Assembly: GCF_902859625.1 (NCBI RefSeq)
Contig: NZ_CADIJX010000018.1
Location: 1-64,000, forward strand
DNA length: 64,000 nt
Direction: 5' to 3'
Source of the DNA: Achromobacter pestifer
GTDB taxonomy: Bacteria > Pseudomonadota > Gammaproteobacteria > Burkholderiales > Burkholderiaceae_B
Each line of letters begins with the position of its first letter. The first letter of the stretch is position 1. This document shows, in pieces, positions 25,177 to 33,983 of this stretch. The notes under the pieces were generated by a model. The model saw only the letters and a program-made list of their open reading frames with translations. It was not told where the DNA came from and ran no database searches. A program made the translations under genes and the position numbers.

Positions 25177-26247
25177 ATGCTGAAGATTTTTGGCGCCCCC
25201 TGCCGCTACATACAGGGGGCGGGCGCCCTGGACACCCTGGGCCAGTACGCCGCCTTGTTTGGACGCCGCGCCGCGTTGGTCATTGACCGATACGTCCATG
25301 GCGTATTGGGACCAAGAATCGAAGCCTTGTGCGCCGAACACGATGTGGCGTTGACACCTTTGATCGTCGATGGCGACCTGACGCCTGAACTGATTGCGCA
25401 ACTGCGCGCGCAGGCCACGCAGGCCGGCATCGGCATGGTGATCGCGGTGGGCGGCGGCAAGTCGCTGGATGCCGGCAAGGCGGTGGCGAAGGCCGCCCAC
25501 TGCCACCTGATCACGGTGCCCACGGTGGCGTCCAACGACGCGCCCACCAGCAAGAACTACGTGCTGTATGACGCGCATCACAACCTCTTGGCGGTTGAAC
25601 ACATGCTGTTCAACCCCACGGTGGTGCTGGTGGACACCGCCATCATCGCGACCGCGCCGGTGCATTTCTTCCGCGCCGGACTGGGTGACGCCGTGTCGAA
25701 GAAATTCGAGGCCGAGCAATGCCAGCGCAATGGCGGCAAGAACATGTACGACGGCGCTCCATTGCTATCCGCGCAACTGATCGCGGATGGCTGCCTGCGC
25801 ACCCTGCTGGCCGACGGCGCGGACGCCGTGGCGGTGGCTGGCACCGGACAGCCCACGCCGGCGTTTGAGCGAGTGGTGGAAGCGATGATCCTCATGAGCG
25901 GTCTCGGTTTTGAAAGCGGCGGCTTGTCCATTGCCCATGCCCTGACGCGCGGCTTGCCAAAGATCGGCGGCGTGGCGACCGCGCTGCACGGCCTGCAAGT
26001 GGCGGTGGGCCTGCTGGTGCAACTGGACCTGGAGCAGCGCAGCGACGGCATGCTGGCGGACCTGACCCAGTGGTACGCCCAGGTCGGCCTGCCCACCACG
26101 CTGCACGAACTGGGCGCGGCCGATTCGCCCAGCGACGCGGACCTGACCCTGGCGGCCGAATTGACCTTGAAAGCCCGTCATGCCGCCAATTTTGATCGCG
26201 CGCTGACCGTCACCGAGCTTGCCGACGCGCTGCGCCGCCACGCTTGA
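25177..26247 (+). CDS. Glycerol dehydrogenase-like metal-dependent alcohol dehydrogenase, 356 aa
   Basis: The protein belongs to the iron-containing ADH/dehydroquinate synthase fold. The NAD-binding GGGKSLDAGKAVA motif and the three zinc ligands of GldA, Asp171 (GLGDAVSKKFE), His254 (SIAHALTRG) and His271 (ALHGLQ), are all at the family positions. GldA enzymes interconvert vicinal diols and hydroxyketones. It is the second gene after the GntR regulator. In this cluster it may act on a hydroxyketone produced or used by the transketolase; that is inference. Confidence 0.9.
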   Translation: MLKIFGAPCRYIQGAGALDTLGQYAALFGRRAALVIDRYVHGVLGPRIEALCAEHDVALTPLIVDGDLTPELIAQLRAQATQAGIGMVIAVGGGKSLDAGKAVAKAAHCHLITVPTVASNDAPTSKNYVLYDAHHNLLAVEHMLFNPTVVLVDTAIIATAPVHFFRAGLGDAVSKKFEAEQCQRNGGKNMYDGAPLLSAQLIADGCLRTLLADGADAVAVAGTGQPTPAFERVVEAMILMSGLGFESGGLSIAHALTRGLPKIGGVATALHGLQVAVGLLVQLDLEQRSDGMLADLTQWYAQVGLPTTLHELGAADSPSDADLTLAAELTLKARHAANFDRALTVTELADALRRHA

Positions 26248-26251
26248 ACAA

Positions 26252-26273
26252 GGCCGGCGCCCTCGCGCCGGCC
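26252..26273. terminator. Bidirectional hairpin between convergent genes
   Basis: A perfect 9-bp stem (GGCCGGCGC / GCGCCGGCC) with loop CCTC lies between the stops of the GldA-like and BKACE genes, 5 bp from each. It probably serves both strands. Confidence 0.65.
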
Positions 26274-26277
26274 CTGA

Positions 26278-27213
26278 TCAGAACTTCACGTTGTAGCGGC
26301 CCTTCAGGTCCAGCTTGGCGCGTGCCTCGTCCGGCGTCGCCACTTCCAGGTTCAGCGCTTCCAGAATGGAGCGGATGCGTTCGACCTGCACGCGGTTGGA
26401 CTCCGCCAGTTGGCCGGGGCCGATCCACAATGAATCCTCCAGCCCCACACGCACGTTGGAACCCATTGCCGCGCCAATGGTGGCCAGCGGCATCTGATTG
26501 CGGCCCGCACCCAGAATCGACCATTCGTAATCATTGCCAAACAGCCGGTCGGCCGTGCGCTTCATGTGCATCAGGTCTTCCGGATGCGGACCAATGCCGC
26601 CCAGGATGCCGAATACCGATTGAATGAACGGCGGCGACTTCACCAGCCCACGGTCCACGAAGTGCGCCAGGTTGTACAGGTGGCTGATGTCGTAGCACTC
26701 GAACTCGAAGCGCGTGCCGTTGGCGTTGCCCAGCGTCAGGATGGATTCGATGTCCTGATAGGTATTGCGGAATATCAGCGACCGGCTGTTCTCCAGGTGT
26801 TCCCGCTCCCAGTCATGCTTGAAGTCCTGGAAGCGATCCAGCATCGGGAACAGGCCGAAGTTCATCGACCCCATGTTCAGCGACGCCAGCTCGGGCTGGA
26901 AGGTCGTGGCCGGGCGCATGCGCTCTTCCACCGTCATGTGCGGACTGCCGCCGGTCGTGATGTTGATGATGGCGTCGGTCTCGTTCTTGATCCGTTCCAG
27001 GAACGGCTTGAACAGCGCCGGGTCTTGGGACGGCTTGCCCGTCTGCGGGTCGCGCGCGTGCAAGTGCAGCACCGCTGCCCCCGCCTTGGCGGCGCCGATG
27101 GCGGCTTCCGCGATTTCATCGGCGGTGACCGGCAGGTGCGGCGACATGCTGGGCGTGTGGATGGCGCCCGTCACGGCGCAGGTGATGACGACTTTCTGTT
27201 TGGGCTTAGCCAT
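26278..27213 (-). CDS. Beta-keto acid cleavage enzyme (BKACE, DUF849), 311 aa
   Basis: The BKACE family condenses a 3-oxo acid with acetyl-CoA to give acetoacetate and a new acyl-CoA. The zinc ligands His50 and His52 (LHLHARDPQTG) and the conserved ITCAVTGAIHTPSMSPHLPVT start, later GLEDSLWIGPGQLA, are present. It is encoded with a lambda-crystallin-like 3-hydroxyacid dehydrogenase (start overlaps that gene's end by 8 bp), giving a logical pair: 3-hydroxy acid to 3-oxo acid, then cleavage. GGAG precedes the ATG. Substrate specificity cannot be read by eye; carnitine, via dehydrocarnitine, is the best-known example of this enzyme pair but is not proven here. Confidence 0.92.
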   Translation of the reverse strand: MAKPKQKVVITCAVTGAIHTPSMSPHLPVTADEIAEAAIGAAKAGAAVLHLHARDPQTGKPSQDPALFKPFLERIKNETDAIINITTGGSPHMTVEERMRPATTFQPELASLNMGSMNFGLFPMLDRFQDFKHDWEREHLENSRSLIFRNTYQDIESILTLGNANGTRFEFECYDISHLYNLAHFVDRGLVKSPPFIQSVFGILGGIGPHPEDLMHMKRTADRLFGNDYEWSILGAGRNQMPLATIGAAMGSNVRVGLEDSLWIGPGQLAESNRVQVERIRSILEALNLEVATPDEARAKLDLKGRYNVKF

Positions 27214-28162
27214 TGTTGTCTCCGTTGTCTTGCTTGTGGCGCATCAGGCGCATCAGTTTTTCATCGCGCCAGAAGCGGCGCTTGGCAAGGTCTTCCTGCG
27301 GCAGCAGGCTGCGGCGTTCTTCCGACAACGCATCCACCAGCGCGCCATCCCAGGCCACGCATTCGCCTTGAGTGGCGCCGATGGATTGGTACAGGCCGCC
27401 ATAGCGGGCGCAGTAGTCGGCAATGCCGCCGGGCGCATTCAGGTCGATGGTCTCGAACGGCCCCATGAACGACCAGCGTAAACCCAGGCCGTCCTTCACG
27501 GTGACGTCGATGTCCTCCGCGCTGGCAATACCTTCACTGGCCAGCCGGAAGGCTTCATGCAACAGGGCGCCCTGCAAGCGGTTCAAGATGAAGCCTTCGA
27601 TTTCTCGGCGTACCAACACCGGCTTCTGACCAATGGCCGTCATGACTTCATTGGCGGTTTCCAGCGCCTGGGGACTGGTCCAGGCGGCGGGACACAGCTC
27701 GACGACCGGGATCAGGTACGGCGGGTTGACCGGGTGCGCCACCAGGCAACGGTGGCGCCCGGGCAGATGGTCGGTGAACTGGCTGGCCGGGATGCTGGAA
27801 GTAGAGCTGCCGATGACCGCGTCGGGTTCGGCCACCGCGTCCAGCGCTGAGAACAGCGCGCGCTTGATCTCTATCTTTTCCGGCGAGTTTTCCTGGATGT
27901 AGCAAGCGCCTTTGACCGCATCGGCCAGGCTGTCCGCCGCGCACACCCGTTCGATGATGGTGTCTGCACCCGTCAACAGTCCCTGTGCTTCCAGTTCGCG
28001 CAGTTGTTGCAGGATCAGCGTGCGCGCTTCGGCCAGCATGGCTGCGTTGACGTCATACAAACGCACGTCCCAGCCTTTGCGGGCGAACACGATGGCCCAC
28101 CCTTGGCCGATCAGCCCCGTTCCGATGATGGCGGCGCAACGCGCCGGGGAGCCGGCGTCCAT
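27206..28162 (-). CDS. 3-hydroxyacyl-CoA dehydrogenase-family protein, lambda-crystallin/L-gulonate 3-dehydrogenase-like, 318 aa
   Basis: The NAD-binding motif GTGLIGQGWA is at residues 14-23. The catalytic His143 (VAHPVNPPYLIPVVEL, with Glu155) and the long GFILNRLQGALLHEAFRL helix follow, then GLGLRWSFMGPFETIDLN. This pattern is that of lambda-crystallin (L-gulonate 3-dehydrogenase) and L-carnitine dehydrogenase, which oxidise free 3-hydroxy acids, not the CoA-thioester enzyme FadB. It overlaps the SDR stop by ATGA and the BKACE start by 8 bp, so the three are tightly coupled. Its product would be a 3-oxo acid, the substrate type of BKACE. Confidence 0.9.
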   Translation of the reverse strand: MDAGSPARCAAIIGTGLIGQGWAIVFARKGWDVRLYDVNAAMLAEARTLILQQLRELEAQGLLTGADTIIERVCAADSLADAVKGACYIQENSPEKIEIKRALFSALDAVAEPDAVIGSSTSSIPASQFTDHLPGRHRCLVAHPVNPPYLIPVVELCPAAWTSPQALETANEVMTAIGQKPVLVRREIEGFILNRLQGALLHEAFRLASEGIASAEDIDVTVKDGLGLRWSFMGPFETIDLNAPGGIADYCARYGGLYQSIGATQGECVAWDGALVDALSEERRSLLPQEDLAKRRFWRDEKLMRLMRHKQDNGDNNG

Positions 28163-28944
28163 CAGTAGAGCTTCTGCGTGAAGCCATCCACGACGATGGC
28201 TTGCCCGGTGACGCTGCGGGCGGCTTCGCTGGCGTTGAACAGCACCATGTTGGCGATGTCGCGCGCCGTGACCATCCGGCCCAGCACGGCCTGGTTTTCA
28301 TACTGCGCGGCAATCTCATCCACTGGACGGCCCAGCGTGTCGGCCTTGGCGGCAATGACGGCGCGGATGCGCGGGCCTTCGACGGCGCCGGGCAGGATCG
28401 CGTTGACGCGGATACCATGCGGCCCCAATTCGATCGCCAGTGACTTGGTGAACCCGATCACCGCCCATTTGGACGCGGAATACACCGACCGGCCAGCAAA
28501 GCCCAGATGGCCAGCGGCGGACGACAGGTTGATCATCACCCCGGCCTTGGACGCCTTCAGCATGCCAATGGCCTGACGCGCGCACAGGAACTGCCCCGTG
28601 ATGTTCACGGCCAGGGTGCGGTCCCAATCCGCCTTGGACAACGTTTCGACGTAGCCAGTCGGCCCCGCCACGCCCGCGTTGTTGATCAGGATGTCCAGCC
28701 CGCCCAGCTTCTGCTTGACTGCGGCGAAGAGCGCGCCCACGCTGTCCTCGTCGGACACGTCGGCCATGGCCGTGTGCACGCCGGGCAGCTCCGATGGCAG
28801 TGCGGCCAGGCGCGCTTCATTCACGTCGCAGACAAACACCGTGGCGCCGGCATGGTGAAACACCTTGGCCATTTCCAGGCCCAGACCATCCGCGCCGGCG
28901 GTGATCAGGACCCGTTTTCCGGCGAAATCGACTTCCTCGAACAT
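28162..28944 (-). CDS. Short-chain dehydrogenase/reductase, 260 aa
   Basis: Classical SDR: the TAGADGLGLE cofactor loop near residue 15, NNAGVAG near 88, the catalytic Ser (INLSSAAG) and YSASK near 152. It is NAD(P)-dependent and probably oxidises or reduces a small hydroxy compound. It is the first gene of the SDR-dehydrogenase-BKACE operon, with GGAG before the start and an AT-rich palindrome 43 bp upstream that matches the proposed GntR operator. Confidence 0.92.
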   Translation of the reverse strand: MFEEVDFAGKRVLITAGADGLGLEMAKVFHHAGATVFVCDVNEARLAALPSELPGVHTAMADVSDEDSVGALFAAVKQKLGGLDILINNAGVAGPTGYVETLSKADWDRTLAVNITGQFLCARQAIGMLKASKAGVMINLSSAAGHLGFAGRSVYSASKWAVIGFTKSLAIELGPHGIRVNAILPGAVEGPRIRAVIAAKADTLGRPVDEIAAQYENQAVLGRMVTARDIANMVLFNASEAARSVTGQAIVVDGFTQKLY

Positions 28945-28986
28945 GCTGTTGTCTCCTGGATTTTATGGAAAAGCACGTGTTTTATG

Positions 28987-28999
28987 ATATACGATATAT
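28987..28999. promoter_or_regulatory. GntR operator, site 2
   Basis: ATATACGATATAT differs from the perfect dyad at one base and lies in the extended match GATATACGATATATGAT (28986-29002), 43 bp upstream of the SDR operon. The intergenic region 28945-29275 holds this and site 3, serving two divergent transcription units. Confidence 0.6.
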
Positions 29000-29200
29000 G
29001 ATTAAAGCAGGTGTTTTCTAGCGTCCGCCAGCGCACCGCCATCGACCTTGATGGTTCAACCGCCTGGCGAAATATTGCGGTTAGTTTCGCCCTTTATCGG
29101 CCGCTAAGGCTTTATTCATGCGGCTTTAGGGAATTCCCCGATTCGGCCTGCTGCGCCCCCCACTAGAATCCAAGGCGGGGGTTTCGTACCTGCCCGGCAC

Positions 29201-29213
29201 ATATATCATATAT
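29201..29213. promoter_or_regulatory. GntR operator, site 3
   Basis: ATATATCATATAT is a perfect 13-bp dyad, the reverse complement of site 1, about 63 bp before the GTG start of the LIV-type binding protein, where a repressor would block transcription. Confidence 0.65.
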
Positions 29214-29275
29214 TTAAAAAAGACGGACACCACAAAAAACAGTCCGCATCCCATACCGACAAAGGAGCGTAGACA

Positions 29276-30475
29276 GTGTTCAAGTTCAATAAGATTATTT
29301 TGGCGCTGGGCGTGTGCGGCGCACTGGCAAGCGGCACCGCAGCGGCCGACATGAAAGTGGGCGCCCTCTTCCCGTTCAGCGGCGCGCTTGCGCTCCTGGG
29401 GCAAGAGAGCTATCGCGGCCTGGAACTGGCCGTGAACGAAATCAACGCCGCGGGCGGCGTCAACGGAGAGAAGATCGAAATCATCAAGGCGGACGCCGTG
29501 GATCCGACGCAGGCCGTGTCGGAAACCAAGCGCCTGATCTCGGCGAACGTGGTGGGCGTGTTCGGCAGCTACGCATCGGGCATTTCGTATGCGGCGTCGC
29601 CCGTGACGGAACTGGCCGGCGTGCCGTACTTTGAACTGGGCGCCACCGCCCACAAGATCACCACGCGCGGCTACAAGTACCTGTTCCGCAGCAACCCCAA
29701 CACGGCGCTGTATGGCGTGTCGGTGGTGAATGCGCTGCACGACACGATTGCCCCGGGCATGGGGTTGAACCCCAAGGACATCAAGATCGGCATCATCCAC
29801 GAAGACGGGCCTTATGGCACCGACGTGGCGGCCACCGAGAAGAAGCGTGCACAGGAACTGGGATACACGGTGGCCGAAGTGCTGCCCTATTCGGCCAAGA
29901 CGGTGGACCTGTCGTCCCTGATCCTGCGCCTGAAGGGGGCCAAGGTCGACGTGGTGCTGCAAACGGCCTACCAGAACGACGCCATCCTGTACTTCAGCCA
30001 GGCGCGTGCCGCAGGCTTCAAGCCCAAGGTCGTGATCGGCGCGGGCGGCGGCTATTCGCTGGCCGATACCGCCAAGGCGGTGGGCGCCGACATGAACGGC
30101 GTGTTCGACCTGGACTTCCCCCAGTCGTCCATCAATCCGGCCGGAGCGCCTGGGCTGGACAAGTTCCTGGAAGCCTACAAGGCCACCTACAAGAGCGACC
30201 CGCAATCGGGCCACAGCTTGACCAACTACGTCGGCGCCAAGGCCTTCTTTGAAGCCATCGGCAACGCCAAATCCACGGACAAGGACAAGATCCGCGCCGC
30301 GGTGCTGGCCTACAAGAAACCTGCTGGCCAGACCGCCAACGGGTGGGCCTTCGAGTTTGGAGAAGACGGCCAGAACAATGCATCCACGTTCTACGTGATG
30401 CAGTGGCAAGACGGCAAGCTCGTCACCATCGCACCCAGCAACCTCGCACTTGGCAAGCCCATCTTCAAGAAATAA
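29276..30475 (+). CDS. LIV-type ABC transporter substrate-binding protein, 399 aa
   Basis: A signal peptide (cleavage near GTAAA|DMKV, about residue 24) precedes a type I periplasmic binding domain (VGALFPFSGALALLGQESYRG, later GAVNEINAAGG-type and EDGPYGTDVA segments) of the branched-chain amino acid/amide group. The GTG start at 29276 has AAAGGAG nine bases upstream. Although the group is called LIV, members carry aromatic acids, amides and hydroxy acids. It heads the transporter operon next to the catabolic genes and behind a GntR-type operator, so it should bind the island's substrate. Confidence 0.9.
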   Translation: MFKFNKIILALGVCGALASGTAAADMKVGALFPFSGALALLGQESYRGLELAVNEINAAGGVNGEKIEIIKADAVDPTQAVSETKRLISANVVGVFGSYASGISYAASPVTELAGVPYFELGATAHKITTRGYKYLFRSNPNTALYGVSVVNALHDTIAPGMGLNPKDIKIGIIHEDGPYGTDVAATEKKRAQELGYTVAEVLPYSAKTVDLSSLILRLKGAKVDVVLQTAYQNDAILYFSQARAAGFKPKVVIGAGGGYSLADTAKAVGADMNGVFDLDFPQSSINPAGAPGLDKFLEAYKATYKSDPQSGHSLTNYVGAKAFFEAIGNAKSTDKDKIRAAVLAYKKPAGQTANGWAFEFGEDGQNNASTFYVMQWQDGKLVTIAPSNLALGKPIFKK

Positions 30476-30490
30476 GCGCGACGCCAGTGA

Positions 30491-30570
30491 TCAGGCGCTC
30501 GGGGGCGCCTGACGTTTCCCGGGTCTTGCGCGCCCTGGCGCGGCCGCACATCACGCGGCGGCGCCAGGGC
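30491..30570 (+). other. Two intercistronic hairpins between binding protein and permease
   Basis: Hairpin 1: TCAGGCG 30491-30497 with CGCCTGA 30506-30512. Hairpin 2: a perfect 10-bp stem, GCCCTGGCGC 30532-30541 with GCGCCAGGGC 30561-30570. Neither has a T-run. Such structures after a binding-protein gene usually protect its mRNA or reduce read-through so that the binding protein is made in excess. Confidence 0.6.
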
Positions 30571-30596
30571 CGCATCCCGCTCTAAGAGGTTGCACC

Positions 30597-31463
30597 ATGG
30601 ATATATTCATTCAACTGGTCATCAATGGCCTGTTGCTGGGCGGCGCGTACACCATCATCAGCCTTGGGCTGACCTTGATCTTCGGCGTGGTGCGCGTTGT
30701 GAACTTCGCGCATGGCGAATTCCTGATGATCGGGATGTACCTGGTCTATCTGATCGCCGCGCAATTCGGCGTCCATCCGTACCTGGGCCTGGTTCCCGTT
30801 GCCGTCATTCTGTTCGCGCTGGGTGCGCTGACGCAGAAAGGCATCATCCAGCCCCTGCTGAACGCTGATCAGCACATCCAGATTTTCGCCACGGTGGGCG
30901 TGTCCACCATCTTGCTGAACCTGGCACTGGTGATCTTCGGCGCCAACGTGTATCGCGCGCCGGTGGATCTGGGCACGAACGCGATCGACGTGGGTAACTA
31001 TTCGATGGTGACGGGCCAGTTGATCACCTTTGTGGTCGGCATCAGCCTGGCGGTATTACTGCATCTGTTCATGCATCGCACCTATCTGGGACGCGCACTA
31101 CGCGCCGTGGCACAGCATCGCTATGCCGCCACCCTGATGGGCGTGAACGTCAACAACGTCTACGCCATCGCCTTCGGCCTGGGCACGGCGTTCGTCGGCA
31201 TCGCCGCGGGCTTGCTGGCGCCGCAGTATCCGGTGTTTCCCACCGTGGGCACCTACTTTGTGCTGACGGCGTTTGTGATCGTGGTGCTAGGCGGCCTGGG
31301 CAGCCTGTACGGCGCCGTCGCGGGCTCCATGATCATCGGCATCGTGGATACGCTGGCCGGCTATTACATCGCCCCCGACCTGAAAGAGGTCGTGTATTTC
31401 GGGATCTTCCTCTTGATCCTTGTCCTGCGTCCGAACGGCCTGTTCGGCGTCGGCACAGAGTGA
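30597..31463 (+). CDS. livH: LIV-type ABC transporter permease (LivH), 288 aa
   Basis: Eight or so membrane segments with the LivH pattern: GLLLGGAYTIISLGLTLIFG near residues 10-30, VNFAHGEFLM, and GGLGSLYGAVAGSMIIG near 235. AAGAGG precedes the ATG. It pairs with the LivM half of the next protein to form the translocation channel of the island's importer. Confidence 0.92.
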   Translation: MDIFIQLVINGLLLGGAYTIISLGLTLIFGVVRVVNFAHGEFLMIGMYLVYLIAAQFGVHPYLGLVPVAVILFALGALTQKGIIQPLLNADQHIQIFATVGVSTILLNLALVIFGANVYRAPVDLGTNAIDVGNYSMVTGQLITFVVGISLAVLLHLFMHRTYLGRALRAVAQHRYAATLMGVNVNNVYAIAFGLGTAFVGIAAGLLAPQYPVFPTVGTYFVLTAFVIVVLGGLGSLYGAVAGSMIIGIVDTLAGYYIAPDLKEVVYFGIFLLILVLRPNGLFGVGTE

Positions 31464-31485
31464 TCAGAGCCACAAGGAGCGAGAC

Positions 31486-33267
31486 GTGTTTCCCGATTTT
31501 CGACACCCCAAAGCCTACGTCAGCCTGATTCTGCTGATCGTCATGTTCATCGTGCCCGCCGTCATGGGCACGCCCTTCTGGACCAACCTTTTCGTCCTGC
31601 TGTTCGTCTTTGCATCCCTGTCCGTCGCCTGGAACATCGTGGGCGGCTACGCGGGACAGCTATCGCTGGGCCATGCGGTCTTCTATGGCATCGGCGGCTA
31701 CACGGCCACGCTGCTGACCCAGAACTTCGGCATTTCACCGTGGTTCGGCATGCTGGCCGGCGCGATGATATCGGCGGCCGTCGCCGTTCTGATCAGCTAT
31801 CCGACGCTGCGGCTGCGTGGCCCCTTCTTCGCATTGGCCACCATCGCCATCCTGGAAGTGGTGCGGCTGCTGGTCATCCACGAAGAAAGCTGGACGGGCG
31901 GCTCCAGCGGCATCAGCCTGCCGCTCAACATCGGCTGGGCGTGGATTGTGTTCCGCGAAAAGCTCAACTACGTGATCATCGCGTTCGGACTGTTCCTGTT
32001 CGTGACGTGGGTGTCCTGGTATGTCCGCAAGTCGCGCATCGGCCACTACCTGATCGCCATCCGTGAACGCGAGGACGCGGCGCTGGCCGTGGGAATTCCG
32101 ACCGTGCGCGTGAAGATCATCGCGGCGGTCGTTTCGGCCATGCTGACCAGCATCATCGGCACCTTCCACATCACCTACCTGACCTTCGTGGACCCCAGCT
32201 CGGCGTTTTCGCTGGAACTGTCGATCCAGGTGGCCATGTTCGCGTTGATCGGCGGGCTGGGGACGGTGGCCGGCCCGATCGCAGGCACCTTCCTGGTGTT
32301 GCCGATTGCGGAACTGGCGCGCGGCTGGTTGTCCAGCGTGGGCAACGGCATGCACGGTTTGATCTATGGCTTGATCCTGGTGGCCGTGGTGCTGACCATC
32401 CCGCGTGGCCTGGCCGGCGCATTTGGCCCCGCCATCGAGCGTGGACTCGCGCGTCTGCCTTATCTGGGCACCCCTCGCAAGAAGCTCAAACTGGCGGACG
32501 AGCTCCGCCTGCACAATGCCACCCGTTCCGAACAACCCGTGCTTAAGGCTGACAAGCTGTTCAAGAGCTTTGGCGGCCTGCGTGCCACCAACGACGTGTC
32601 GCTGACGCTGCACCAGAACGAGATCCTGGGCATGATCGGGCCGAACGGCGCGGGCAAGACCACCGTGTTCAATCTGCTGTCGGGCTTTCTTTCCCCGGAC
32701 AAGGGCGGGATTTCGATGCTGGACACGAACGGCAACTGGGTCACGTGCAAGACGCCAGATGAGTTCGCGCACAGGGGGCTGGGCCGCACGTTCCAGATCG
32801 CCAAGCCGTTCACTGGGCTGACGGTGCTTGAGAACATCATGCTGGGCGCCTTCATCCGCACGTCCAGCCGCGACGAGGCCGAGCAGATCGCGCTGAAGGT
32901 GGCCGAGCAGACCGACCTGGTGAAGTATCTGAACACCGAAGCCCGCAGCCTGACGGTGGGTGGCATGAAGCGGTTGGAGATCGCACGCGCATTGGCCATC
33001 AAGCCACGCATCCTGCTGCTGGACGAAGTGATGGCGGGGCTCAATCCCACCGATATCGAGAAGTCCATTCAGATGATCCGGCGCATCCGCGACTCAGGGG
33101 TATCGGTGCTGCTGATCGAACACATGATGCAGGCCACGATGGCGCTGTCCGACCGCATCATCGTCCTGAACGAAGGCGCGGTGCTGGTCAGCGGCGCTCC
33201 CAAGGACGTGGTTGAGAATCCCGCCGTCATCGAGGCCTATCTGGGCAAGGAGTACCAAGATGCTTAA
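31486..33267 (+). CDS. Fused LIV-type permease and ATPase (LivM-LivG), 593 aa
   Basis: Residues 1-330 are a LivM permease (NIVGGYAGQLSLGHAVFYGIGG, then YPTLRLRGPFFALAT and ALIGGLGTVAGPIAG). After a short linker, residues 350-590 are a LivG ATPase with Walker A GPNGAGKTT, the FQIAKPF Q-loop, signature region LTVGGMKRLEIARAL and Walker B ILLLDEVMAGLNP. The GTG at 31486 has AAGGAG six bases upstream. Fusion of LivM and LivG is known in some proteobacteria but is not the standard arrangement. It overlaps the LivF start by 8 bp. Confidence 0.92.
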   Translation: MFPDFRHPKAYVSLILLIVMFIVPAVMGTPFWTNLFVLLFVFASLSVAWNIVGGYAGQLSLGHAVFYGIGGYTATLLTQNFGISPWFGMLAGAMISAAVAVLISYPTLRLRGPFFALATIAILEVVRLLVIHEESWTGGSSGISLPLNIGWAWIVFREKLNYVIIAFGLFLFVTWVSWYVRKSRIGHYLIAIREREDAALAVGIPTVRVKIIAAVVSAMLTSIIGTFHITYLTFVDPSSAFSLELSIQVAMFALIGGLGTVAGPIAGTFLVLPIAELARGWLSSVGNGMHGLIYGLILVAVVLTIPRGLAGAFGPAIERGLARLPYLGTPRKKLKLADELRLHNATRSEQPVLKADKLFKSFGGLRATNDVSLTLHQNEILGMIGPNGAGKTTVFNLLSGFLSPDKGGISMLDTNGNWVTCKTPDEFAHRGLGRTFQIAKPFTGLTVLENIMLGAFIRTSSRDEAEQIALKVAEQTDLVKYLNTEARSLTVGGMKRLEIARALAIKPRILLLDEVMAGLNPTDIEKSIQMIRRIRDSGVSVLLIEHMMQATMALSDRIIVLNEGAVLVSGAPKDVVENPAVIEAYLGKEYQDA

Positions 33268-33964
33268 GGTGTCGAACCTATCGTCGGGCTACGGCAAGAG
33301 CCAGGTGTTGAATGGCCTGAACTTCGAGGTCAACGCGGGCGAGATCGTCACCCTGATCGGCGCCAATGGCGCGGGCAAGACGACCACGCTGAAGACCCTG
33401 TGCGGCGTCATCCCCACGATGCAGGGCCGCGTCGAATTTGAAGGCCACGACCTGACCAACCGCAATCCCTATGACATCGTTGACGCCGGGATCACCATGA
33501 TTCCCGAAGGCCGCCAGTTGTTCCCGCACTTCACGGTGAAGGACAACTTGCTGATGGGCTCCTACAAGCGCGCCGCGCGGCCCATCGTGCAGCGCAAGCT
33601 GGACGAGGTGCTGCGCATTTTCCCGCGCGTGAAAGAACGGCTGACGCAATACGCCGGATCACTGTCCGGCGGCGAACAACAAATGGTGGCCATCGCGCGC
33701 GGCATGATGGCCGACCCGAAACTGCTGGTGTTCGATGAACCGTCGCTGGGCTTGTCGCCGCTGCTGGTGCAGCAGATGTTCGACATCATCCGCGACGTCA
33801 CCTCGCACGGCGTGACCGTGCTGCTGGTGGAGCAGAACGTCTTTCGCACCCTGCGGCTGGCGGATCGCGGCTATGTGCTGGAGAACGGCACGATCGTGCG
33901 CACGGGCACCGGCGCCGAACTGCTTAGCGACCCCCATGTGAAGAAGGCCTATCTGGGCCATTGA
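33260..33964 (+). CDS. livF: LIV-type ABC transporter ATPase (LivF), 234 aa
   Basis: Walker A GANGAGKTT, Q-loop region MIPEGRQLFPHFTV, signature LSGGEQQMVAIARGMM and Walker B LLVFDEPSLGLSP identify LivF. The second ATPase of the importer, it forms a heterodimer with the LivG half of the fused protein. AAGGAG precedes the ATG inside the end of the previous gene. Confidence 0.93.
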   Translation: MLKVSNLSSGYGKSQVLNGLNFEVNAGEIVTLIGANGAGKTTTLKTLCGVIPTMQGRVEFEGHDLTNRNPYDIVDAGITMIPEGRQLFPHFTVKDNLLMGSYKRAARPIVQRKLDEVLRIFPRVKERLTQYAGSLSGGEQQMVAIARGMMADPKLLVFDEPSLGLSPLLVQQMFDIIRDVTSHGVTVLLVEQNVFRTLRLADRGYVLENGTIVRTGTGAELLSDPHVKKAYLGH

Positions 33965-33983
33965 TTACCAGGATCATCCTCTT

